Below are positions 27,898-37,412 of a stretch of 64,000 bases of DNA, piece by piece. Position 1 is the first letter of the stretch. Every line of letters begins with the position of its first letter. A program made the position numbers and the translations under genes. The DNA is from Streptomyces sp. NBC_01481. Its GTDB lineage: Bacteria; Actinomycetota; Actinomycetes; Streptomycetales; Streptomycetaceae. The stretch is taken from contig NZ_JAPEPT010000001.1 in the NCBI RefSeq assembly GCF_026339995.1, forward strand, positions 818,501 through 882,500. Direction: 5' to 3'. The notes under the pieces were generated by a model. The model was given only the letters and a program-made list of their open reading frames with translations, did no database searches and was not told where the DNA came from.

Positions 27898-29007
27898 GTG
27901 AGCACTCGACACGGTGAGCAATGGGACCACGCGGCCGCCTGCCTCGACCCGCTCGCGGGCCTGCGGACCCCCGAGGATCCCGCCTGCGACGTCTACCTGA
28001 CCGGCAACGTCTTCCTGGACATCATCTTCACCGGCCTCGACTCCGCCCCCGTCCGCGGCACCGAGTCCTGGGCCCGCGGCATGGGATCGAGCCCCGGCGG
28101 CGTCGCCAACATGGCCACCGCCCTCGCCCGCCTCGGCCTGCGTACCTCGCTCGCCTCCGCCTTCGGCGACGACCACTACGGCGAGTACTGCTGGGACGCC
28201 CTCGAACAGGGCGAGGGCATCGACCTCTCCCTCTCCCGCACCGTCCCCGGCTGGCACTCGCCCGTGACCGTCTCTATGGCGTACGAGGGCGAACGCACGA
28301 TGGTCTCCCACGGCCACGAGGCCCCGCCGCCCGAGCCCGCCCCCGACTGCCCGCCGCCCGCGCGCGCCGCCGTCGCATCGCTGACCCCCGGCCGGGCCGA
28401 CTGGATCGCGCAGGCCGCCCGCAAGGGCGCCCGCATCTTCGCCGACGTCGGCTGGGACGAGACCGGCCGCTGGGACCCGGAGGACCTCGCCGATCTGGAG
28501 CACTGCGAGGCCTTCCTGCCCAATGCGGAGGAGGCGATGCGCTACACCCGCACCGACCGCCCCCTCGCCGCCGCCCACGCCCTCACCGAACGCGTCCCGG
28601 TGGCCGTCGTCACGCTGGGTGCGGAGGGTGCGTGCGCCGTGGACGGGGCGACCGGCGAGAGCGCCCAGGTTCCGGCCATCGAGGTGGAGGCGCTGGACCC
28701 GACGGGCGCCGGCGACGTGTTCGTGGCCGGGTTCGTCACCGGCACCCTCGCAGGCTGGCCGCTCGCCGACCGGCTCGCCTTCGCCGGGCTGACCGCCGCC
28801 CTGTCGGTGCAGGAATTCGGAGGATCACTCTCCGCGCCCGGCTGGTCGGAGATCGCGGCCTGGTGGCAGCACGTCCAGGGCGTCGCCGGCCAGGACCCGG
28901 AGGCCCTGCAGCGGTACGCCTTCCTCGAAGCGCTGCTGCCCGCCCCGGCCAGGCCCTGGCCGCTGCGCAGGGCCGTCCCGACCATCGGCTTCGGCCGCTC
29001 CGCATAG
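27898..29007 (+). CDS. PfkB/ribokinase family carbohydrate kinase
   Basis: This 369-residue member of the ribokinase/PfkB family opens with VYLTGNVFLDIIFTGL and the GG-type motif SPGGVANMATALARLGL. It also contains DVGWDETGRW, FLPNAEEAMRYT, VVTLGAEGACAV and the ATP/anion-hole motif DPTGAGDVFVAGF with the catalytic Asp near 271. The substrate cannot be told from sequence: KDG, fructose and adenosine kinases share this layout. AGGAG precedes GTG 27898. Downstream of glucarate dehydratase, a role with a sugar acid is possible. The C-terminal 50 residues extend beyond the usual fold. Confidence 0.85.
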   Translation: MSTRHGEQWDHAAACLDPLAGLRTPEDPACDVYLTGNVFLDIIFTGLDSAPVRGTESWARGMGSSPGGVANMATALARLGLRTSLASAFGDDHYGEYCWDALEQGEGIDLSLSRTVPGWHSPVTVSMAYEGERTMVSHGHEAPPPEPAPDCPPPARAAVASLTPGRADWIAQAARKGARIFADVGWDETGRWDPEDLADLEHCEAFLPNAEEAMRYTRTDRPLAAAHALTERVPVAVVTLGAEGACAVDGATGESAQVPAIEVEALDPTGAGDVFVAGFVTGTLAGWPLADRLAFAGLTAALSVQEFGGSLSAPGWSEIAAWWQHVQGVAGQDPEALQRYAFLEALLPAPARPWPLRRAVPTIGFGRSA

Positions 29008-29157
29008 ACCGGGGACGGCACCGGACGGACCACGGAGGGACCCCCGCGGAAAAGCCCTCGGTGTTGTCAGTGCCAGGTCGTACGCTGGGTATCTCAGAGG
29101 TTGTCGAGCAGCGAGAACCCTGCAACGGGAGGTATGTGCAGGCCACAGAGCCGGCCC

Positions 29158-30174
<1,017 letters not shown>

Positions 30175-30186
30175 CAAAAGCGCGCC

Positions 30187-30684
30187 ATGTCGATCGACGT
30201 CAACAACGAGTCCGGAACCGAGGTCGACGAGCAGGCGATCCTCGACATCGCCCGCTACGCGCTCGCGCGGATGCGTATCCACCCGCTCTCCGAACTCTCG
30301 GTGATCGTCGTGGACGCCGAGGCCATGGAGCAGTTGCACATCCAGTGGATGGACCTGCCCGGTCCGACCGATGTCATGTCCTTCCCGATGGACGAGCTGC
30401 GTCCGCCGGTCAAGGACGACGAGGAGCCCCCGCAGGGGCTCCTCGGTGACATCGTGCTCTGTCCCGAAGTCGCGAAGAAGCAGGGCGAAGAGGCCGAGAC
30501 GCAGCACTCCATGGACGAGGAGCTCCAGCTTCTGGCCGTCCACGGAGTGCTGCACCTGCTCGGTTACGACCACGAGGAGCCGGACGAGAAAGCCGAAATG
30601 TTCGGGCTCCAGGCTGCGATCGTCGACGGCTGGCGGGCGGAGAAGGGCCTTTCCGGTCCGTCCCCGGCGCCGACCGTCTCATGA
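30187..30684 (+). CDS. ybeY: Endoribonuclease YbeY
   Basis: This 165-residue metalloprotein has the YbeY zinc signature [11 protein letters not shown] (His about 119, 123 and 129) and an upstream [14 protein letters not shown] (the family TDVLSFP motif). It is needed for 16S rRNA 3'-end maturation and 70S quality control. It lies between phoH and a CNNM protein: 12 bases after phoH, and overlapping the next gene by four bases (ATGA), so it is translationally coupled. A short C-terminal tail ([14 protein letters not shown]) is specific to actinomycetes. Confidence 0.95.
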   Translation: MSIDVNNESGTEVDEQAILDIARYALARMRIHPLSELSVIVVDAEAMEQLHIQWMDLPGPTDVMSFPMDELRPPVKDDEEPPQGLLGDIVLCPEVAKKQGEEAETQHSMDEELQLLAVHGVLHLLGYDHEEPDEKAEMFGLQAAIVDGWRAEKGLSGPSPAPTVS

Positions 30685-31979
30685 GCGGCCAACTGATCTT
30701 CGGCGCGATCCTGCTGGTCGTCGTCGCCTGGCTGGCCGCCTGCGCCGAGGCGGGCATCGCCCGCACCTCCAGCTTCCGCGCCGCCGAGGCCGTCCGCTCC
30801 GGGCGCCGCGGCTCCGCCAAGCTGGCACAGGTCGCCGCCGACCCGACCCGCTATCTCAACGTCGCCCTGCTGGTGCGGGTGTCCTGCGAGATGGCGGCAG
30901 GGGTCCTCGTCACCTACGCCTGCCTGCAGGAGTTCTCCGAGACCTGGGAGGCGCTGGCCGTCGCCATCGGCGTGATGGTCCTCGTCTCGTACGTCGCCGT
31001 GGGCGTCTCACCGCGCACCATCGGCCGCCAGCACCCGCTGAACACCGCTACGGCCGCGGCGTACGTCCTGCTGCCGCTCGCCAGGATCATGGGTCCCATC
31101 CCGCAGCTGCTGATTCTGCTCGGCAACGCGTTCACGCCCGGAAAGGGGTTCCGCAAGGGCCCGTTCGCGAGCGAGGCGGAACTGCGGGCCATGGTCGACC
31201 TCGCCGAGCAGGAGTCACTGATCGAGGACGACGAGCGCCGGATGGTGCACTCCGTCTTCGAGCTCGGCGACACCCTCGTACGCGAAGTGATGGTCCCGCG
31301 GACCGACTTGGTCTGCATCGAGCGCTACAAGACCATCCGCCAGGCCCTGACGCTGGCGCTGCGCTCCGGCTTCTCCCGGATCCCGGTGACCGGGGAGAAC
31401 GAGGACGACATCGTCGGGATCGTGTACCTGAAAGACCTCGTCCGCAAGACACACATCAACCGGGACTCCGAGTCCGACCTGGTGTCGACGGCGATGCGGC
31501 CCGCCGCGTTCGTGCCCGACACCAAGAACGCGGGCGATCTGCTGCGCGAGATGCAGCAGGAACGCAACCATGTCGCCGTCGTCATCGACGAGTACGGCGG
31601 CACGGCGGGGATCGTCACCATCGAGGACATCCTGGAAGAGATCGTCGGCGAGATCACCGACGAGTACGACCGCGAACTTCCGCCGGTCGAAGAACTCGGC
31701 GACGGACGCTTCCGGGTGACCGCCCGGCTCGACATCGGGGACCTCGGCGAGCTCTACGGCCTCGACGAACTCGACGACGAGGACGTGGAAACGGTCGGCG
31801 GCCTCCTGGCGAAAGCACTCGGCCGGGTCCCGATCGCGGGCGCGTCCGCGGTGGTCGACCTGCCGGACGGCCGCGAGCTGCGCCTGACGGCGGAGTCCCC
31901 GGCGGGCCGCCGGAACAAGATCGTGACGGTGCTTGCGGAGCCGCTACCCAAGCGGCCGGAGGGGGGAGCGGCGGCGTGA
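30681..31979 (+). CDS. CNNM/CorC (hemolysin C-like) membrane protein
   Basis: The 432-residue protein has an N-terminal CNNM transmembrane domain (hydrophobic segments around residues 3-22, 62-85, 90-110 and 120-145) with the family motif [12 protein letters not shown]. It is followed by two CBS domains ([18 protein letters not shown]..., [16 protein letters not shown]...[23 protein letters not shown]) and a CorC/HlyC C-terminal domain. CNNM/CorC proteins are implicated in Mg2+ or Co2+ efflux; the name hemolysin is historical. It is coupled by overlap to ybeY before it and to the MmcQ/YjbR gene after it. Confidence 0.92.
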   Translation: MSGQLIFGAILLVVVAWLAACAEAGIARTSSFRAAEAVRSGRRGSAKLAQVAADPTRYLNVALLVRVSCEMAAGVLVTYACLQEFSETWEALAVAIGVMVLVSYVAVGVSPRTIGRQHPLNTATAAAYVLLPLARIMGPIPQLLILLGNAFTPGKGFRKGPFASEAELRAMVDLAEQESLIEDDERRMVHSVFELGDTLVREVMVPRTDLVCIERYKTIRQALTLALRSGFSRIPVTGENEDDIVGIVYLKDLVRKTHINRDSESDLVSTAMRPAAFVPDTKNAGDLLREMQQERNHVAVVIDEYGGTAGIVTIEDILEEIVGEITDEYDRELPPVEELGDGRFRVTARLDIGDLGELYGLDELDDEDVETVGGLLAKALGRVPIAGASAVVDLPDGRELRLTAESPAGRRNKIVTVLAEPLPKRPEGGAAA

Positions 31980-32329
31980 AGGCGAAGGAACTGAAGGCGT
32001 TCTGCCTGGAATTCAACGCGGCGGTGGAGGAATTTCCGTTCGGGCCCGAGGTGTCGGTGTTCAAGGTGCACGGGAAGCTTTTCGCACTGACTGCGCTGGA
32101 TGCGGAGCCGCTGAAGGTGAATCTCAAGTGTGAGCCGGACATTGCGGTGCAGCTGCGGGCCGATCACGCGGGGATTGCGCCGGGCTATCACATGAACAAG
32201 CGGCACTGGAACACGGTGACGGTGGGGGAGTTGCCGGACCGGTTGGTCCGTGAGCTGATCGAAGACTCCTACGACCTGGTGGTCGCGGGCCTCCCGAAGG
32301 CGGTCCGGCTGCGCCTGGACCGGGGCTGA
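31976..32329 (+). CDS. MmcQ/YjbR family protein
   Basis: The 117-residue protein has the MmcQ/YjbR fold: CLEFNAAVEEFPFGPEVSVFKVHGKLFAL, LNLK-like VNLKCEPDIAVQLR, GYHMNKRHWNTV and a C-terminal ELIEDSYDLVVAGLPK. The family is small, cytosolic, CyaY/frataxin-like in fold and often called DNA-binding, without firm function. The GTG start overlaps the CNNM stop (GTGA), so it is the last member of the phoH-ybeY-CNNM operon. The dispersed repeat copy 3 begins right after its stop. Confidence 0.88.
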   Translation: MKAKELKAFCLEFNAAVEEFPFGPEVSVFKVHGKLFALTALDAEPLKVNLKCEPDIAVQLRADHAGIAPGYHMNKRHWNTVTVGELPDRLVRELIEDSYDLVVAGLPKAVRLRLDRG

Positions 32330-32330
32330 G

Positions 32331-32632
32331 GTTCGCCTGCGGCGGGGCTGTTCCCCTACCCGCCCCTTCCCGCTGTGACATTTTGCGGCTCCGCCGCGTG
32401 GGGGGCTCCGCCCCAGACCCCTTGCGGGGGCGCTGCCCCCGGACCCCCGCGCCTCAAACTCCCCCAGACTTCGTCCGGGGGGACCCCCACGGGGCTGATA
32501 TGTGCGGCTGGGCCGCACATATCAGCCCGTCCGGCGCTTGAGGACACGCGCGAAGCGCGTACGGGGTCTGGGGGCCTGCCCCCAGTTTCGGGAAGGGGCG
32601 GGGTGGGGTGAAGCCCGCCGCAGGCGCTCCCT
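32331..32632. repeat. Dispersed palindromic intergenic repeat, copy 3
   Basis: A 300-base block with outer arms gcctgcggcgg (left) and cccgccgcaggcgct (right). It contains a ggctccgccgcgtggggggc module, the cccccagacttcgtccgggg module, the mirror hairpin atatgtgcggctgggccgca, and gcgcgaagcgcg. It lies between MmcQ and the MmyB-like regulator and contains no gene. Confidence 0.85.
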
Positions 32633-32657
32633 TTCGGCGGCGCGGACAACCTATCCT

Positions 32658-32672
32658 GTTGGTCGCACCAAC
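32658..32672. promoter_or_regulatory. Palindromic candidate operator of the MmyB-like regulator
   Basis: GTTGGT-CGC-ACCAAC is a perfect 6-3-6 palindrome 24 bases before the regulator start, just downstream of a possible TATCCT -10 element. Its position suits autorepression. Confidence 0.5.
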
Positions 32673-32695
32673 ACGTGGACGGACAGGGGGAGTAC

Positions 32696-33583
32696 GTGGC
32701 CACCTCGGCCGAGCACGCTGCGAAGAAGGCGTACCGCCTCGGTGAGCTGCGCGAGTTCCTGATGAGCAGGCGGGCCCGGGTCAGCCCGGCCGAGGCGGGC
32801 CTGCCGGCAGGCGGAGCCCGTCGTCGTACGCCCGGACTGCGACGGGAGGAGGTCGCCGTCCTCGCCGGTGTCGGTGTCTCCTGGTACCAGTGGCTGGAGC
32901 AGGGCCGGGACATCACCGTCTCGCCCCAGGTCCTCGACTCGGTGGGCCGGGTGCTGCGGCTGAGCAGTGCGGAGCGCCGCCATCTGTACGTACTGGCCGG
33001 GCTGAATCCGCCCGCGCCCGAGGTCGATCCGGGCGACGCCGACATGTGCGCCGGGCTGCGGCGGCTGATCGAGGCGTGGATGCCGTTCCCCGCGCACATC
33101 ATGGACAGGTACTGGAACACGGTCCTGTACAACGACGCCGCGGGGATGATCCTCGGTATGCGCCCCGACCTCGTCCAGAACTGTCTGATCGCCTTCTTCA
33201 CCGACCCCGTCTTCCGGGCCCGCGCTACGAGCTGGGAGGACAACGCCCCTTATGTCGTTGCGCAGTTCAGGGCGGCGTGTTCGGAGTGCCCGGACGACGA
33301 GGGCTTCCAGGCGGTCGTGGAGGAGGCGAAGGCGGTCAGCGAGGAGTTCACCGAGCTGTGGGAGCGGCGCGACATCGCGCCCGGCGGTCAGGTCCGCAAG
33401 GAGATGGAACATCCGCTGGTGGGGACGCTGTTCGTGGAGGCGACCCAGCTGCGGGTCCCGGCGCGTCCGGATCTGGCGATCGTGATGCACACGCCTCTTC
33501 CGGAGGCGGACACCGCCCGGAAGCTGGAGTGGCTCGCGAGCCCGGAGGGCCGGCGGGGTTCGATGTATCCGGTGGCGGGCTGA
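32696..33583 (+). CDS. MmyB-like HTH transcriptional regulator
   Basis: This 295-residue regulator has an N-terminal XRE helix-turn-helix (about 15-85; RRTPGLRREEVAVLAGVGVSWYQWLEQGRDI is the MmyB-family signature). A MmyB-like ligand-binding, PAS-like domain follows (about 100-275; MDRYWNTVLYNDAAGMILG). Members of this family in Streptomyces often bind fatty-acid-like ligands and control a neighbouring gene. Start chosen: GTG 32696, preceded by AGGGGGA; GTG at 32675 in the same frame overlaps the palindrome. No obvious divergent target lies upstream, where there is only the repeat, so it may regulate itself or the downstream lipoprotein. Confidence 0.88.
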   Translation: MATSAEHAAKKAYRLGELREFLMSRRARVSPAEAGLPAGGARRRTPGLRREEVAVLAGVGVSWYQWLEQGRDITVSPQVLDSVGRVLRLSSAERRHLYVLAGLNPPAPEVDPGDADMCAGLRRLIEAWMPFPAHIMDRYWNTVLYNDAAGMILGMRPDLVQNCLIAFFTDPVFRARATSWEDNAPYVVAQFRAACSECPDDEGFQAVVEEAKAVSEEFTELWERRDIAPGGQVRKEMEHPLVGTLFVEATQLRVPARPDLAIVMHTPLPEADTARKLEWLASPEGRRGSMYPVAG

Positions 33584-33676
33584 CCTGTGCGCGTGTTTAT
33601 CCTCTGCCCGTGAAAAAGGGGGAGGGGGAAGCTCCCCACGAGCGTTTTGAGCCCGATTCAAGGGGAGTTACTGCTG

Positions 33677-34420
33677 ATGCGTACCCGTATACGCGGTGTG
33701 GTCGCCGCTGTCGCCGTTTCGACGCTGTGCCTCACGGCGGCGGCATGCCAGAGCTCGGCCGGCGATGACAAGAAGCCTGCCACGACGGATTCGGCCACGA
33801 CGGAGTCGGCCAAGCCGCAGGAGACCAAGACGGATGCGCCTGCGGCCACCACGCCGCTGACGGCCGCGCAGATGAAGGCCGCCGCGGTGGAGCTCAAGGA
33901 CCTGCCGGCCGGCTGGAAGTCCAACAAGGTCTCCGCCGGCGACGACCCGGCGCCGAAGGCCGACCGGCCCGGCTGCCAGCCCATCGCCGACATGATGGGC
34001 GACGAGATCAAGGGCGCCACCAAGGGCCCCGACGTCGACTTCAAGCAGGCCGACGGCAAGTCCGAGCTGAGCCAGAAGGTCTTCACGTTCGCGGGCACGG
34101 GCGCCGCCGACTTCACCAATGCCATCGGCACGGCGCTGGGCACGTGCACCACCGTCTCCTTCGACATGGCAGGCCAGAAGGTCCCCGTCAAGATCAAGAA
34201 GCTGGACGCCCCGAAGGTCGGCGAGGAGTCGCACACCTTCCAGATGGCCATCGTGTTCGCCCCCGGTGTGGAGATCAAGGCAAATCTGCTGGTGGCCCAC
34301 CAGGGCACCGGCGCCACCCGCGTCGCGTACGTGAACACCGGCAACGCCGCCGCGCAGAAGAGTTTCGAGGACCTGGTCCAGCTGATCGGCGACAAGTTCG
34401 TCAAGGGCGTCCAGGGCTGA
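33677..34420 (+). CDS. Putative lipoprotein
   Basis: The 247-residue protein has a lipoprotein signal (MRTRIRGVVAAVAVSTLCLTAAAC, lipidation at Cys24) followed by a low-complexity Thr/Ser/Lys linker to about residue 60. The globular domain (AAAVELKDLPAGWKSNKV... to the end) has a LpqN/LppP-like pattern, with one cysteine pair (GCQPIADMMG and GTCTTVSF). It is presumably anchored on the outer membrane face; function unknown. ATG 33677 is preceded by GGGGAG. It lies between an MmyB-like regulator and the cytidine-deaminase-like gene, probably with its own promoter. Confidence 0.8.
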   Translation: MRTRIRGVVAAVAVSTLCLTAAACQSSAGDDKKPATTDSATTESAKPQETKTDAPAATTPLTAAQMKAAAVELKDLPAGWKSNKVSAGDDPAPKADRPGCQPIADMMGDEIKGATKGPDVDFKQADGKSELSQKVFTFAGTGAADFTNAIGTALGTCTTVSFDMAGQKVPVKIKKLDAPKVGEESHTFQMAIVFAPGVEIKANLLVAHQGTGATRVAYVNTGNAAAQKSFEDLVQLIGDKFVKGVQG

Positions 34421-34451
34421 AGCCCTTGCCCGGCCGATCTATGCTCGGGGC

Positions 34452-34805
34452 ATGACGCAGAGCACCGACCTCAATCCCGAGGACCGCAAGATCATCACGC
34501 TGGCGCGCAGCGCCCGGGCTCGCAACGGTGTGCCCGAGGGTGCGGCCGTACGGGACGAGACCGGGCGTACCTATGTCGCCGGGACCGTGGCTCTGGAGTC
34601 GCTCAGGCTCAGTGCGCTCCAGACCGCCGTCGCCATGGCAGTCGCCAGCGGCGCGCAGTCCCTGGAGGCCGCGGCAGTCGTCTCCGAGGCGGACGCCGCC
34701 TCCGACGCGGACCGCGCGGCGGTGCGTGATCTGGGCGGGCCCGGGACGCCGGTGCTGCTCGCCGGTCCCGACGGGGAGCTCAAGTCCTCCGTGGCCGCGG
34801 GCTGA
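34452..34805 (+). CDS. Cytidine-deaminase-like protein lacking catalytic residues
   Basis: The 117-residue protein has the length and fold pattern of a CDA-type deaminase (ITLARSARARNGVPEGAAVRDETGRTYVAGTVALESLRLSALQTAVAMAVASG). The catalytic C/HAE motif is replaced by the region VALESLRL, and there is no cysteine or histidine anywhere in the protein, so zinc cannot be bound in the usual way. It sits one module before era, where actinobacteria often have this gene, so it is likely a conserved pseudoenzyme rather than a decayed copy. Role unknown. Confidence 0.7.
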   Translation: MTQSTDLNPEDRKIITLARSARARNGVPEGAAVRDETGRTYVAGTVALESLRLSALQTAVAMAVASGAQSLEAAAVVSEADAASDADRAAVRDLGGPGTPVLLAGPDGELKSSVAAG

Positions 34806-34905
34806 CCGCACGCGCCGAGGCGGGCGTGACAGTACGAAGGTGACAGGGGTCGGCGTCATCAACCGGTGGCGCCGATTCCCCTTTCTGTCTGCGGAAATGC
34901 GGATC

Positions 34906-34930
34906 TTGACAGTATCTGATGGGTCATCAG
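34906..34930 (+). promoter_or_regulatory. Candidate -35 and overlapping dyad before the WxL-like gene
   Basis: TTGACA (34906-34911) is followed by CTGATG-GGT-CATCAG (34916-34930), a perfect 6-3-6 palindrome. It lies 80-100 bases before the WxL-like start, in a 204-base gap. The arrangement suggests a regulated promoter; no clear -10 was seen. Confidence 0.45.
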
Positions 34931-35009
34931 GCGGCGCATTTCGATTCCATTGACTTCTTTCGGCCATGACACGTCAATAGCCCCCGGCATTCCTCAGAAG
35001 GGGGCAATC

Positions 35010-36386
35010 ATGGCTACAGCCACCCGAAGATCAGCAACCCGGCCCACCCGAAGATCCATCGGCCGGCTCACCGGCCGGACGCGGCGCTGGACCGCCGCGC
35101 TGGGAACGGTCGCCCTTGTCGCCGGTACGGCGGCACTCGCCGGACCCGCGCACGCGTTGGCCGCCGCATCCGCACCGGTGGACTTCGCGACCCACTGCGT
35201 TCCACCGCCCATCGCCGGTATCCCGCCCATCGACGGCATCACGACCGCCCAGATCACCGTCGACAAGGCCGCACCGAAGGTCGGCGACACCGTCACCGTC
35301 ACCTACACCGTCACCAAGCCCGCGGCCAGCAACCCGGTCGACCTCGCGCTGCCCGCCGACATCATGACGCCCAGCGGCAAGGTCGCCCTCGGCGGCGCCC
35401 AGGCCGGAAGCGTCACGGTCACCGGGCCCAAGAAGAACCCGCCGGTCCCCGGCAAGGGGGCCTTCCCGCCGTTCTCGATGACCGGCACGTTCACGGTCAC
35501 TGCGCCCGGCTCGATCACCCTCTCGCCCGGCGACTACAACATCCACACCAGCTACATCATGGAGCTGGACACCCCTTGTACGGTCATCAGTCCGCCCGCA
35601 CCCGTCTCCGAGACGATCACCGCGACGGACCAGCCCGGGGCCAATGAGCGCTCCATCCAGCTGGCGACGGCCTCCGGAAAGCCGGGCGACAGCGTCACCG
35701 TCACCGGCGCCAAGTTCACTCCGCTCGCCGACATCACCGTCGTCGGCCGGGCCGGAGCGGCCGAGACCGCCGACAAGGCAACCGTCAAGGCGAATGCGGC
35801 AGGCGGCTTCACGGCACCTCTCGCGGTCAACGACAAGGCGACCACGGGCATCGTCGCGTACGAGGGCAGTGCCTGGTCGGCGGAGAAGGGCGCGGGCCCG
35901 GCGGCGTACACCGTCATCGACGACACCCCGCTGCCCGGCAACAGCCAGAAGCTCAACTCCTCCGTCGCGGCAGGCACGTTGTCCATGTCCCAGGCCGGTG
36001 ACACCGTCGCCATGTCGGCGGTCGACTTCGGCACGGGCGGGGCGTCCAGCGGCGATCTGAAGACGGTGACGGTCAAGGACTTCCGCGGCGGGCCCGCGGG
36101 CTGGTCCCTGACCGGCAAGGTCACCGACTTCACCGGTCCCGGCGGAAAGATCGACGCCGGAAAGCTCGGCTGGACTCCGGCCTGCACCACCAAGCCGGGA
36201 AGCCCCAGCACCTGCGTGGCCGGTTCGGCGGGAGCCGTCGGCAGCGCGGGCGCGACCCTGGCCTCCACCCCCAACGGGGCTCTCACCGGAGGCGAGTTCA
36301 CCGTGGACGCGAAGGTCTCGCTGAACGTCCCGGCGTACACCGCCCCCGGCGCGTACTCCGGCGTCCTGACCCTCACGCTCACCTGA
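35010..36386 (+). CDS. Secreted WxL-like surface protein
   Basis: The 458-residue exported protein has a basic N-terminal region with RR pairs and a long hydrophobic core, then AHA/ALA cleavage near residue 50 (Sec or Tat). Two Ig-like beta domains follow (ITVDKAAPKVGDTVTVTYTV; IQLATASGKPGDSVTVTGAKF). A C-terminal domain (about 320-458) has the features of Firmicute WxL domains: FGTGGASSGDLKTVTVKDFRG, GWSLTGKV, and a terminal YSGVLTLTL strand. WxL domains bind peptidoglycan non-covalently. ATG 35010 follows GGGGGC. The DUF916 gene follows after 55 bases, as in Firmicute WxL operons. Assignment of the WxL domain is by pattern only. Confidence 0.65.
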   Translation: MATATRRSATRPTRRSIGRLTGRTRRWTAALGTVALVAGTAALAGPAHALAAASAPVDFATHCVPPPIAGIPPIDGITTAQITVDKAAPKVGDTVTVTYTVTKPAASNPVDLALPADIMTPSGKVALGGAQAGSVTVTGPKKNPPVPGKGAFPPFSMTGTFTVTAPGSITLSPGDYNIHTSYIMELDTPCTVISPPAPVSETITATDQPGANERSIQLATASGKPGDSVTVTGAKFTPLADITVVGRAGAAETADKATVKANAAGGFTAPLAVNDKATTGIVAYEGSAWSAEKGAGPAAYTVIDDTPLPGNSQKLNSSVAAGTLSMSQAGDTVAMSAVDFGTGGASSGDLKTVTVKDFRGGPAGWSLTGKVTDFTGPGGKIDAGKLGWTPACTTKPGSPSTCVAGSAGAVGSAGATLASTPNGALTGGEFTVDAKVSLNVPAYTAPGAYSGVLTLTLT

Positions 36387-36441
36387 CACCCGGCGGGCCG
36401 GGCGCGCACCCGGTCGGCCCGCCTCGGCCTGTGGGGGTTTC

Positions 36442-37392
36442 ATGCGCAAGCTCTACGTCATCGTGCTGCCAGTCCTCGCCATGCTGTTGCACGGACACGG
36501 AACCGCGCGCGCCGCCGACAACGGCAACTGGTCCGTCTACCCCGCCGCCTCCGAACTGGGCGGGCGGCCCTACTTCTATCTCTCGGCCGATCCCGGCACG
36601 ACCCTCACCGACCAGGTGACGGTCACCAACAAGACCGCAGCCCCGCTGAGCTTCCGGCTGTACGCGGCCGACGCGTACAACACCGAACGGGACGGCGGCT
36701 TCGCCGTACGCACCCGCGGCGAGAAGCAGCGCGGCGTCGGCGCGTGGGCCAGGCCCCAGCGCGAGCGGGTCACCGTGCCGGCGAACAGCTCGGTCACCGT
36801 GCCCTACACCCTCACCGTCCCCGACGACGCCGAGCCCGGCGACCACCCCGGCGCCCTGGTAGCCCTCGACGAGCGCATCGGCGCCGCGACCGGCTCGGTC
36901 GCCGTGGGCATCCAGCAAGCCGTCGGCGCACGCGTCTATCTGCGGGTGGGCGGCCCCACCGTGGCCGCGCTCTCCGTCGAGGACGTGAGGTTCACCCACG
37001 ACCAGCCCCTCGTCCCGGGCACCGGCGAGAGCAGCGCGCTCATCTCGTACACGCTCTACAACCGCGGCAACGTCACCCTCAACCCCAAAGTCGCCCTCAA
37101 GGCCGAGGGCCTGTTCGGGCGCGATCTGCTGAGCCGCGACCTGAAGAAGGTCCCCTCCGAACTGCTGCCGCGCCAGAAGATCCGCCTCACCGAACGCTGG
37201 TCGGGCGCACCCCAGCTCGAATGGGGCGAGGTGAAGCTCACAGCCAGCGCTCGGGATGTGCGCGAGTCGGCCGGGGTCTCCTTCTTCGCGCTCCCGTGGC
37301 TGGTCGCGCTGCTGCTCGTGGCTGCCGCGGCGGGGGCCGGGGTGTGGGTCAGGGTGCACCGGCGGCGGGCGCGCGTAACCGGGGGCGCGTGA
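36442..37392 (+). CDS. DUF916-like WxL-interacting membrane protein
   Basis: The 316-residue protein has a signal peptide (residues 1-25, ending ARA|AD). A DUF916/WIP-type beta-sandwich pair follows (WSVYPAASELGGRPYFYLSADPGTTLTDQVTVTNKTAAPLSF, TVPYTLTVPDDAEPGDHPGALVA). One transmembrane helix lies near residues 285-306, followed by a basic cytoplasmic tail. This is the layout of the WxL-interacting proteins that partner WxL proteins at the Gram-positive surface. It follows the WxL-like gene, and the era start lies about 20 bases downstream, so era may be transcribed with it. Confidence 0.75.
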   Translation: MRKLYVIVLPVLAMLLHGHGTARAADNGNWSVYPAASELGGRPYFYLSADPGTTLTDQVTVTNKTAAPLSFRLYAADAYNTERDGGFAVRTRGEKQRGVGAWARPQRERVTVPANSSVTVPYTLTVPDDAEPGDHPGALVALDERIGAATGSVAVGIQQAVGARVYLRVGGPTVAALSVEDVRFTHDQPLVPGTGESSALISYTLYNRGNVTLNPKVALKAEGLFGRDLLSRDLKKVPSELLPRQKIRLTERWSGAPQLEWGEVKLTASARDVRESAGVSFFALPWLVALLLVAAAAGAGVWVRVHRRRARVTGGA

Positions 37393-37412
37393 CATCAGGG
37401 ACAATGGGCGCC

